A DNA stretch of 64,000 nt from positions 19,940,984-20,004,983 of the forward strand of contig BTRK01000005.1 of the NCBI GenBank assembly GCA_036245805.1, in the 5' to 3' direction. The position numbers were made by a program, and so were the translations under genes. The number at the start of each line of letters is the position of its first letter. Position 1 is the first letter of the stretch. The DNA comes from Pristionchus mayeri. Lineage: Eukaryota > Nematoda > Chromadorea > Rhabditida > Neodiplogasteridae. Of this stretch, positions 26,459-35,630 are shown in pieces. The notes below the pieces were generated by a model. The model was not told where the DNA came from. It did not search any database and saw only the letters and a program-made list of their open reading frames with translations.

Positions 26459-27690
26459 AGGTTGAGCATAAAGTTTTGCGCGATTTTGGCTATCAACTTT
26501 GAGTTCGTGCAGTTTCTTTTGCGAAGATAACCATCAGCTGTCCTGATGTCAATATATAGGGACATGTTCAACCTTTAGAATAATATATTTTAACTAGAGC
26601 AAATACTTCTACTTTGCGAGAAATCAAAGTCTGCGTAACTTTGGATTTTTCAGAAAAATATTGATTTTCTTTTAAATTGCTGTACTTTGCCGAAAATTTT
26701 TTCGATAGAAGCTCATAAGAAGCCCGAGGCGTGTACTTCCTAGTAACAAAACGAGAGGGCTGTGGATTTCAGTATACGCTTCGTATAGGTCAATGAATCA
26801 CGGGTACTTAGAAAAATCAGAGTTCTCTCGAACAACTCACCTGTTTCGCGGATTAACGAGACCTATGGGCGCTGTTGTAACTACCTACAGGATTTTCTAT
26901 TGCATCGATATTTAAGAGCCCAATTGGCTTTCTCATCTAAAAAAAGTGACATTTGCACCTGAATTATTTTTCAATGAAAATGTCGAAAACGCTGATATGG
27001 AGGGTCTTCAGGCACGGTTCACCCTAGAAAAAGTAGCGACCTCCACAATATTCCTAATTAGTGATAGGGTAAGGGTTGTTCGTTAATTTTAGCACGAAAG
27101 AACCGCCCTTCAGACCACGTAGCTAGCAGAAAAAAAGGCAAAAGTTTTTTTTTCGATGTTCTACATTGAACACCTAGAATCCGAAAAACCCTGTTCATGA
27201 ATGTAGATCCGCATTCTCTCCCAAATGGAATTTTGACTTGTACTAGAAAGGTAGTTCACATTCATAAATAATTGAAATCCCAAGAACTATCGGTACAGAT
27301 ACAGTACCCCAAAAACTCATCTTGACAATCGTCGTGAAAACTCAAATTCTGATTCCGCGCTTATTTCTAATAGGCCCTTTATGGCAGATCAGTCTCAACA
27401 TTACCAGTACAATATTTGCCAGTCATGCTTTACAACTGTGGTTAACATAGGGTCCTATCTCCGTTCTAAAAGAAATTATAATTCTTTGAAAAGTGATGAC
27501 GTTGGTTAGCAACATGAAGTTTGCTACATCGCTGTTTTATTTCCCTTGCTGAGAGTATGCATAGATTATAAAGAGAGTATAAATGCCCCTATCTAGCACT
27601 GAAAGATTTGACTTGATTGGGCAACAACGAACGATGGTAGATGTCATGATGCACTTTAGTAAAAATCGCGCAAAACTTTATGCTCAACCT
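26459..27690. mobile_element. Mariner-like element, 1.23 kb, no intact transposase
   Basis: Terminal inverted repeats of about 29 bp: left TTAGGTTGAGCATAAAGTTT (continuing TGCGCGATTTT) at 26457 and the mirrored right end at 27662-27690. TTAGGTTG... is the classical mariner terminus and the insertion is flanked by TA. The length is close to a full mariner, but no long open frame is present, so it is dead or non-autonomous. Its right end abuts the foldback F2. Confidence 0.7.
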
Positions 27691-27732
27691 GATAATATAT
27701 CACAGGTATCACCAGTCACTCTGGTGTGCGCG

Positions 27733-27959
27733 CACAAGTTGTAAACAAGTGCAAAACAAGTATAGAACAAGTATGTGCACAAGTTGTAAACAAGCACCCC
27801 TCTCCCTACGCTACATAGAGTTTGCAAGTTGTAAACAAGTAATAAAATTTACAAATTGCAAACAAGTGATAAGTTTACAAGCTGTAAACAAGCAACCGAG
27901 AAAAACAAGTTGTAAAACAGTTTGAGCGTAGGGAGATGGGTGCTTGTTTACAACTTGTG
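27733..27959. mobile_element. 227-bp element built of ACAAGTTGTAAACAAG repeats
   Basis: The ends are inverted: CACAAGTTGTAAACAAG on the left (27733 and again at 27779) and CTTGTTTACAACTTGTG on the right (ending 27959). The unit ACAAG(T/C)TGTAAACAAG or a variant occurs about seven times in between. A longer inverted pair joins 27780-27811 to 27925-27958. Sequence matching the opposite arm of F2 resumes on both sides, so it is an insertion into F2. Confidence 0.75.
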
Positions 27960-29010
27960 CGACTACACCAGAGCAGTGGAGGTAGCCACGAACAATTTTT
28001 TTCAAACCCATCTCAAATCGACCAAACACAGTTAGAATACTACCCTAGTCAAGAGTTTTTGAAAGAACCATACTATTTGTCCCAGAGCCGGCATTTATGA
28101 ATTCTCCGGTTTTGGTACCGGCCATACTGTATCTCAGCTCTCAGATGAGCTAGGAAGATGGCACTGGGCTCAAAATGTGTGGAAAATTAATTCCAGAAAC
28201 TTTCATGTTGAAGGCATAGCATGAAAATCGAAAATAAACTATCTGTGACTATAAGTATGATCTGCAAACAACAAAAAAATTATTTTTGCCATAATGTAGG
28301 AGACTTCTATGGAATTTTATTCCACATTTTGAAAGAACATGTACCCATACAAATAACAAAAAAATAAAAATTGCAAAATTGTAGGGTTTGTAGTTCTCAT
28401 TTTTCGCCTTCAATGTGTAGTAGTCGCAACTTCAGTTCTCAAATAATAAAACTTATCATTCCGGCTAACTATATTTCACTCCCTGGAACTTTTGCGCGAT
28501 GTTTCCACACCATCGCTGTTGAATTACTGTGCGAAATTCGAAACTTCGAACTTTTGAAAAATACGCTTTTCGCAGCCTCGCATGAGCGCGATTTTCAGCA
28601 TTGAAAACTTCAAATTTATAATCAACAGACGCTTACTTACAGTCGATTTTGATAGTATATGTCACCGTCAATAAAAATATTGTAATGTGGAACCATTGAA
28701 ACTTGTATTCTCTTCAGAATTATCATGCAAATATCGCTCCAGCGAAGGTTCGTAATGAGATAAAATTATTTCTTGATAAGATTATTAAGAATATAGATGA
28801 TATCACATCATGCAAAATATTCTTGGGGGGTAGGTGATTCTGAAAAACTCTGAAAATTTCAATTATTTAAATTTTTCTGAAAATCAACATTTTCAAATTT
28901 CCATTTTTTCAGACTTTTTAAAATTATGAAATATGAAATGTGTTATAGTTTTTCAGAGTCACCTACCCCCAAGAATATTTTACATGATGTAATAGCACCG
29001 ATATTCTTAA

Positions 29011-29215
29011 AGTTACCCAACAAGGACGAAACCCTGATCTCACCCTGATCCCGTCGCGTGTACGAGAGAGTATGCAAAAGTGAGAGAGCGCGAGATTACG
29101 GCTGGCTGTTATTGATTTTTATCATTTTTGTATATTCATTCTGTACTAATTCAACCATCGGCTATTCAATGGAGGACAAAAAATAATGGTTCAATTTCGT
29201 CCTTGTTGGGTAACT
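29011..29215. mobile_element. TTAA-flanked MITE, copy A (205 bp, nested in F2)
   Basis: Begins AGTTACCCAACAAGGACGAA and ends with its near-complement, flanked on both sides by TTAA (29007-29010; 29216-29219). The opposite arm of F2 near 28790 keeps the uninterrupted site (TTAATAATC in that orientation), proving an insertion with TTAA duplication. TTAA duplication is the hallmark of piggyBac-type transposition. Non-coding. Confidence 0.85.
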
Positions 29216-30061
29216 TTAATAATCTTATCAAGAAATAATTTTATCTCATTACGAACCTTCGCTGGAGCGATATTTGCATGATAATTCTGAAGAGAATACA
29301 AGTTTCAATGATTCCACATTACAATATTTTTATTGACGGTGGCATATGCTATCAAGATCGACTGTAAGTGAGCGTCCCGTGATTATTAATTTCAAGTTGT
29401 CAATGCTGAAAATCGCGCTCATGCAAGGCTGCGAAAAGCGTATTTTTCAAAAGTTCGAAATTTCGAATTTCGCACAGTAATTCAACAGCAATGGTGTGGA
29501 AAAAACGCGCAAAAGTTCCAGGGAGTGAAATATAGTTAGCCGGAATGATAAGTTTTATTATTTCAGAACTCAAGTTGCGACTACTACACATTGAAGGCGA
29601 AAAATGAGAACTACAACCCCTACAATTTTGCCATTTTTATTTTTTTGTTATTTGTGTGGGTACATGTTCTTTCAAAATATGGAATAAAATTCCACAGAAG
29701 TCTCATACCTTATGGCAAAAATAATTTTTTTGTTGTTTTCAGATCATACTTAAAGTCACAGATAGCTTATTTTCGATTTTCATGCTATGCCTTCAACATG
29801 AAAGTTTCTGGAATTAATTTTCCACACATTTTGAGCCCAGTGCCATCTTCCTAGCTCATCTGGGAGCTGAGATACAGTATGACCGGTACCAAAACCGGAG
29901 AATTCCTAAATGCCGGCTCTGGGACAAATAGTATGGTTCTTTCAAAAACTCTTGACTATGGTAGTATTCTAACTTAGTTTGGTCGATTTGAGATGGGTTT
30001 GAAAAAAATTGTTCGCGAAGGCTCTGATTTTGCTTCATCGACTCGTGAAACATGTGATATA

Positions 30062-30983
30062 CGATACTTCGATTATCCATTGACTATCTCGACGTACCCC
30101 CCCCCCCCCTCTCCTGCTTCCTCCCCATTCTCTTCTCCCTATCATATCATTCCTCGAAGTTTCTCCAACTCTGGTTTATTCTGAGGAACTGTTGAGAAAA
30201 CGAGGTGTGGGTGATTCTATTTTTCCATTCTTCACGGTGAGAAGACTTCACCCAACACCCTTGAAAATGCCTTTCAATATTATTTCACAATGTGTCGTGA
30301 TTATCGAATCACGATATCGATTCAACCACTATTACACGTGTACATTCGCTAGGATCCTCGCCCCCTCCTTTCCTCCACGATGGTGATTAATACGTGTATA
30401 AAAGGGAGAGAAGGATTCTCTCCCTCGGCATTCCATGAATAAACGGCTTGGACGAAGAATAGTTGTGCCCTACTTCTATTACACAATGTAATAGAACGGG
30501 CTGTAATTAGTTAAACTCCAATAATGAAATTAATAGAAATTCAATATTTGCATTAGCGTAGAGCCGCAAAGTATGAGTCTGAGTTGCATGATCACGCCCG
30601 CTCTCTCCCTTTTACATACTATCTCGCTCGTTTTGTCGTGATCAGGGTACTCCCGCCAATTCAAATTATTTCCATGGGTTTTGGGAAACTTTAACTTCGC
30701 TTACCATTGAGAATAAGAAATATAGACCATCCATGTGTTAGTTTCCCTTTAATTCCAAAGAATCACATGCAGTTCTTCAGTTTGATTGTGTGGGAGAGTG
30801 TGATAGTTGACTCGAAGAGGGGAGAAGGGCAGGAAGATTTCCATCTCCATTCTTGATCAGATGACAAGTGATGACCAGCAACGAGCATTCATTCTCTCCA
30901 AAGACAGTTACAGCCTCTCCCAATATTCGATAAGAGTCTAATTGCATTTTTGCGGCTGGAAATATATACAAATTTATCCTAAA
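30062..30983. other. Intergenic
   Basis: No gene supported. It contains a C run near 30101-30110 and a TATA-like GTATAAAAGGGAG at about 30395, roughly 590 bases before the next start codon, which could belong to an unrecognised promoter. Confidence 0.5.
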
Positions 30984-33013
30984 ATGAGTGGATGTGGTGT
31001 TCCACTCATTCATTTCTCGTCCCTTCTCGCAGATGTGGTGTTGGAGTTGGCCCTTTCGAGGTAGGTCCTCCTTCCCTCCCATCGTACCCCCCCCCCCCCC
31101 CCTCTTACCGTATTATCTTTTGCAGGGCCATCCTCTTGCTTCTCTTGTGTCTCTCCATATGTAATTGTGACTTCCGAAGGTCTCACAATGACTACGAACC
31201 CAATCTTCTCAATATGGAAATGGGATGGGGAGCAACCCATTGCATCGACTTCCAAGAGGTTTTCCTTTTTTATCTCGATTACGGTATCGATCGATCGATA
31301 TTAGGTCAGTACTCTCTGGCGTCCAATTACATTCGAACCCGCACTGGTGGTCAACTGCGAACTCAAATCGGTAATAATCAATTCTCCACTTGTACAGTAT
31401 TGAATAAATTTAGCATCAGTGCATTACCATCCGAGCAGTCAACAGTACTCACTACTACACATTCCAGGTACGATACCCTAGAGACTCGACTATCTCCTTC
31501 CGTCCGAGATCCAACTCGTCTATTCCAGGGTTGTCTTCCTCAAGCACGAGTCTCTCCAATCTGCACTGAGATGGCATACGGTAGGAAATCGATTTGATGG
31601 TTGGATGTAATTTCATACTGTAGAAGCCTCGAAAAACAACGGAGCAGAGTACTTCTACTGCTATGATGTCTCATACGATCGATTGAACGTTCCCGTTAGT
31701 TGCATGATCTCTTCTCTCAGATTAATCCCTCTACCGTATCCCTGCCATTCTACCGTATCCCTCTGAATCGATTTGTTCCCTCTCAGAGAAATGTTCCTCT
31801 GGCGGGTCGTGAATGTTGCTGCAATGGTGATTTCTGCAATCGAATAGAAGTGAGAGTCGACGTCATCTTCCCATTCTCTTCTTCTTTTTCAGAATGTGAA
31901 GACTCTCGATCTAATCATCCCTCACGATCAAATTCTGAATCCCTACGTGAGTTCTTCTCTCCATCTCCTCTCATTCTTCGATTCAGTTTCGTACTCTTCA
32001 TCTTTGGTACTGGAATGCTCTTCGTGTTATCGGATTCGTGTCAACCATCGCAATAGTGAGTCCCCCACTCCCCTATTATCTCCCCTCTTCCCATCCATTC
32101 TTCCATTCTTTCAGATCTTCTTCTGGGGTAATATCTTGTACATCGTGTTCAAGCCAGCTGAGCAAAGCGACGATGTGCGTCTTCCTCTCTAACATTTATC
32201 AATCTAAATTAATTCCAGAGCGCCTGGTACGCTGCTCCAATTCAGCGTAATCAGGTACTGTATCTTGATATTACGGTAGAATATGATCATCGACTGATTT
32301 CAGTTGATGGATGATGATGTCGATGCGATCGATGATCCAATCGATGTAATGCTCTTCTCCTTGTATACCGTAGTCCTACTTCTCGTTCTCTTTTCAGATT
32401 GGCGCTGAAGCTCTCAAGACGAAAGCAGTCGAAGTATCCAAGAAGAAGAAGAAAGGAACGAAGAGGAAGACTACGGTATGCACGTTGTACTGTAGACTGT
32501 TCATGGATCGATTTCAGAAGGAGGCTCTAGACGACAACGTCGAGAAAAAAGTTGAGAAGACACAAGAGAACAGTAACGACGATAAAGAGAAGGAGAACGA
32601 GAGTTCCCTACCACCGGTGAGGAGGAGAATGATAGGAGTAAATACACGAGGATAATTGAGGCGAAGACTGGTGATGATGGACCCGATGAGAAGAAAGAAG
32701 AAAAGAAGGCATCGAAGGAGGTGAATAATGATGAATCATCTATGATATCCATCTCGTTTGAGACAACTGAGAAAGAAAAGAAGGATGAGACTACTCCGAT
32801 CGACGCAAAGGAAAAGAGGACGCAAGAGGCGGAACCGAAGAAAGACGAGGGAGGTCTCCAGGTATTGCATACCACATGAGAAAATCATTCATCTTCTTCT
32901 TTCAGTTCAAACTTCCCAAGGCACCGAAGAGACTAGCAAACGGCCGAATTCAATACGTCAGTATGTTTAATTCGAATTCTGATTATTCGGATGACGAGGA
33001 TGAGAAGAAGTGA
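30984..33013 (+). CDS. Single-pass membrane three-finger protein with lysine/glutamate-rich tail
   Basis: Seventeen small exons join to 406 residues: 30984-31060, 31126-31258, 31305-31370, 31414-31467, 31529-31580, 31624-31694, 31787-31849, 31893-31946, 31987-32055, 32115-32174, 32219-32254, 32304-32345, 32398-32475, 32518-32616, 32661-32720, 32763-32861, 32906-33013. Nearly all introns are phase 0. A hydrophobic leader (AILLLLLCLSIC) precedes a cysteine-rich ectodomain with HC, NC, HQC, GC, IC, FYC and the closing ECCCNGDFCN, the three-finger signature. One membrane segment follows (VIGFVSTIAIIFFWGNILYI), then an acidic/lysine-rich cytoplasmic tail ending SDYSDDEDEKK. Topology resembles type I receptors without a kinase domain. 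Ligand and role unknown. The first exon and 32721-32762 (an in-frame option) are the least certain. Confidence 0.75.
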
Positions 33014-33165
33014 AGATACAAATCCCTGCCTCCATCAGTAACTTATACATAAAGCAATTTATACTATCTTTTGCGTCTTACGCACTGTACCGGTATACCG
33101 ACTAAGCAACACATAGAATCAAAACTTTCATAAGATCTTATAAGAAATGCGCATAAAAGAGCGGA

Positions 33166-33270
33166 ATATCAGGCCTCTCACGAGAGAATCGGGTCAAAAC
33201 TATCCCATCGTGGTACATTCAATTGGACCAGTTTTGTCGTGAACCTCTTGTGAGAAGCGTGATAGAGATA
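33166..33270. mobile_element. Short MITE related to foldback F3
   Basis: The left end ATATCAGGCCTCTCACGAGA (then GAATCGGG) is identical to the terminus of F3 at 43773. The right end (AGTTTTGTCGTGAACCTCTT, then GTGAGAAGCGTGATA) is an imperfect inverted copy. Total about 105 bp, consistent with an internally deleted derivative of that family. Confidence 0.6.
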
Positions 33271-33688
33271 AATTTGTTGTAGAATCTACAATGTAGATTA
33301 GGGACTGCAACGCTGTTAACGAACGAGCAAAACAATTCACAAAATTGTACACAACTGAAAGCTATGCCTGCCCCATTCCGACTTTTCACTTTAGTTTTGT
33401 AAAAAATATTTTAATTAATTAGAAAAACATAAATAAATGATAAGCAAAAGGCCGACGCTTTCAGTCCAAGTGGAGCGCATCGCAAGTCACGTTTTTTAAT
33501 AAAATTATCGCAAACTGAAATTCTGTTGAGTTGTAAAACTTCATGATAGAGGTTTAATAATTTTTTCTTATGTTAACGGTACTCCGACAGCAATGAAACA
33601 TCGTAAAATAATAGAAAGAATAGTTTAATATTGATAGAACTTCAGAATCAGGAAGATTACGATACCGAGAACTTTAAAAATCATTTAA

Positions 33689-33793
33689 AAAGAGGACGAC
33701 TTCCGTATATTTCTGGTTTTTTACCATAAATTGGGAAAAGCTGCTCTAAAACAAATATCAAAAAATCTCAAATATACGGAAGTCGTCCTCTTT
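33689..33793. repeat. 105-bp element with 22-bp perfect inverted ends
   Basis: AAGAGGACGACTTCCGTATA(T) at 33689-33710 is repeated inverted at 33772-33793, around a 61-base AT-rich centre. A foldback of this quality outside a gene is most likely a tiny MITE. Confidence 0.75.
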
Positions 33794-34546
33794 GCAAACA
33801 CCGAAAATGTATTTTCACAACGGTAAAACGCTCAATTTTGACAGCCTCATTCTCTTTTATTTGATATTTATATTTATTTTTATTGTGAAAACAATTTTTT
33901 GTGATTGATAATCTACCAAAAACTGAGGAAATGAAGCTTCAACACATAATTCTGAAAACACGTATATTTTCGATCACATCGTGCTTCTCCGGTTCTGCAA
34001 CATATCTGTTTTTGCTTTGCTTGTTGTTCTTTCAAGATGTGTTCATATTCATTCCAATCAATAAAATTGTCGAAAAATCGCATTAAATATTTTTTTTAAA
34101 TGTTTTAAAATAATGAAAGAATTTGGCTTGAAAAGTACGGTAGTTTGAAAGAAAAGCGTCGGAAGGAGGCAACCAATATTCCGTACTCAAAAATTCGGGC
34201 TGCTGTCCCTAATGTAGGGTCCACCGCGTGAAATTGAAAATTAGATTAAAAAATTATTTGTTATTTGCATTAAGGCAGTCGGCGATGCAGAATTCATATT
34301 CTACACTCAAATCGTGATCAAAATTAGAACTCATCGAGCATTTACGCTCAAATCTAAACCCCGCCCCTCGTGGTGTATGCTGAGCCGCGCGCATGAATGT
34401 TCACGCGTGCGGCTTCAGTTCTCTGTGTCAACCTATATATTTTCTGAACAATGTTTTCTGATGTTCGGTCGAGTAATCAGTTTATTTTGCTTAGAATTGT
34501 TAACACTTTCGTTTTTGTTGTTTTTGTACACATTTGCTAGTTTCAG

Positions 34547-34910
34547 ATGGGTATCGACATCAACCACAAGCAAGATAAAGGTAGTCCTGGGCCAACTACA
34601 ACGAGATCGTGCTCAGGCGCCTGTTCATGTCACGCAAGAACCGTCGGAGATGAAGTAATCACCATCGACCAGCTCGCAACTCGTGTGCCCTAGGGAGAGA
34701 ACACCCTCTTCATCAAGGTGCGTGAAGTTATTCATTCAAAGAAAATTAATGCTAGTATAGAAATATCTAAACCATATGTGTATTCTATTTGTGCTTTAGG
34801 GTCTCCGCAAGGCTCGCGAGGCCGAGCGACACTCGCATGGCAAGCCCTTCGTCCGTTCCAAGGAACGCAAGTTCGAGCGCGCCAGAGGAAGAAGAAAGTG
34901 TAACGGATAA
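34547..34910 (+). pseudogene. rpl-18: Broken copy of ribosomal protein L18 (eL18)
   Basis: Recognisable pieces of L18 occur in the right order but not in one frame. MGIDINHK starts at 34547 right after a TTTCAG acceptor. NEIVLRRLFMSRKNRR is read in a different frame about 30 bases on. Then ITIDQLATRVP, an in-frame TAG where the family has Lys, and GENTLFIK follow, then an apparent intron (about 34717-34799). The C-terminus is AREAERHSHGKPFVRSKERK and FERARGRR. Two internal blocks of the normal protein (about 40 and 60 residues) and the HFG...P segment are missing. The retained intron shows it arose by DNA duplication and deletion, not by retroposition. An AATAAA follows 60 bases after the stop. 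Confidence 0.88.
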
Positions 34911-34969
34911 AAGGCATTTTATGTCTGTGTTGTGTAGGTCATTTTCGAGTTAAAAAGTTATAAATGTAA

Positions 34970-34975
34970 AATAAA
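34970..34975 (+). terminator. Polyadenylation signal retained by the rpl-18 pseudogene
   Basis: AATAAA 60 bases downstream of the pseudogene stop, a typical distance for a nematode ribosomal protein gene. Confidence 0.55.
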
Positions 34976-35630
34976 GGTGTTTTTGACCAATTATGTGTCA
35001 ATACACTCAATACACTAATATAGGTTAGTGTGTCCTGATTTTATGCGATTTTCGATAGTCGATCTAAGACTAAATATTTATGATATGTCATTGCAAATCC
35101 GGAATTCAATGAGGTAGCCTTAAGTTTTAGTTGGTATTGCTTAGAGTTTCGGAAAGTAATTGAATCTACGTAGATAGGAGCGTGATAAGATGCACGAACG
35201 AAAGAGTAGAATGTTCAATTATTTATATTAAACCATGGAGATTGCAAGGGGGAGGGGGGAGGTAAATACTTCGGTATAATTAGTAATTAGTTACAATAGA
35301 GTAACGGTTTGTTTTCCAGATTTTAACACGGACTTCAAGGGGGTCAGAAGGAATAATTTGGAGGGGACAACTTCGATAGGAAACGATAAAAATAATATGC
35401 TCTTGACATTTTAATCTAGTATATTACAACAGAAATGGCGCTATTCGGGGGGTCTCCGCCACATCAATCTAATAGTGTGTTATGTTGTATTTCATTATGC
35501 ATTTTCCTTCATGTCCTCAATCATCTCGCAATCAGATCGGTCTGTATCCATCAATGCACCACCCTCTTCTTTCACAATAGGCGCTACTGGGCTGACTCGC
35601 TTGCGAATGTCTCCATTCATGAGATCACTC
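34976..35630. other. Intergenic
   Basis: No gene seen. A G-rich run lies near 35250-35262. I looked here for a terminal inverted repeat belonging to the transposase-like gene and found none by eye. Confidence 0.5.

Larger units (their letters stand above)
27695..30061. mobile_element. 2.4-kb foldback element F2 (ATATATCAC-ended family)
   Basis: The left terminus ATATATCACAGGTATCAC at 27695 is mirrored by GTGAAACATGTGATATACG ending at 30061; the arms of about 1 kb can be followed base by base (for example 27989-28200 against 29815-30015). The arms include the module CCAGAGCCGGC ... CTCAGCTCTCAGATGAGCTA that recurs in foldbacks F4-F7. Two younger insertions interrupt it: the 227-bp element at 27733-27959 in the left arm and the TTAA-flanked element at 29011-29215 in the right arm. 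Short open frames in both arms are mirror images of each other and not genes. Confidence 0.85.
33014..34546. other. Intergenic, AT-rich, with two short inverted-repeat elements
   Basis: No gene supported. A short element at about 33166-33270 shares its end (ATATCAGGCCTCTCACGAGA) with foldback F3 in the eIF6 intron. A second, at 33689-33793, is listed separately. Confidence 0.6.

Noticed and set aside
26459..27690. Intact mariner transposase
   Set aside because: No frame over about 80 codons in the element; only the termini support the family.
27680..27925. Open frame with repeated SCKQV peptides
   Set aside because: The repetition comes from the ACAAGTTGTAAACAAG units of the 227-bp element; not a repeat protein.
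28371..29591. Mirror-image open frames (28371-28604 plus, 29400-29591 minus) sharing the peptide KLIIPANYISLPGTFAR
   Set aside because: They lie in the two arms of foldback F2 and are the same sequence inverted; there is no start context, homology or conservation bias.
32501..32875. Ser-rich 124-codon minus-strand frame
   Set aside because: Shadow of the Lys/Glu-rich tail exons of the membrane three-finger gene.
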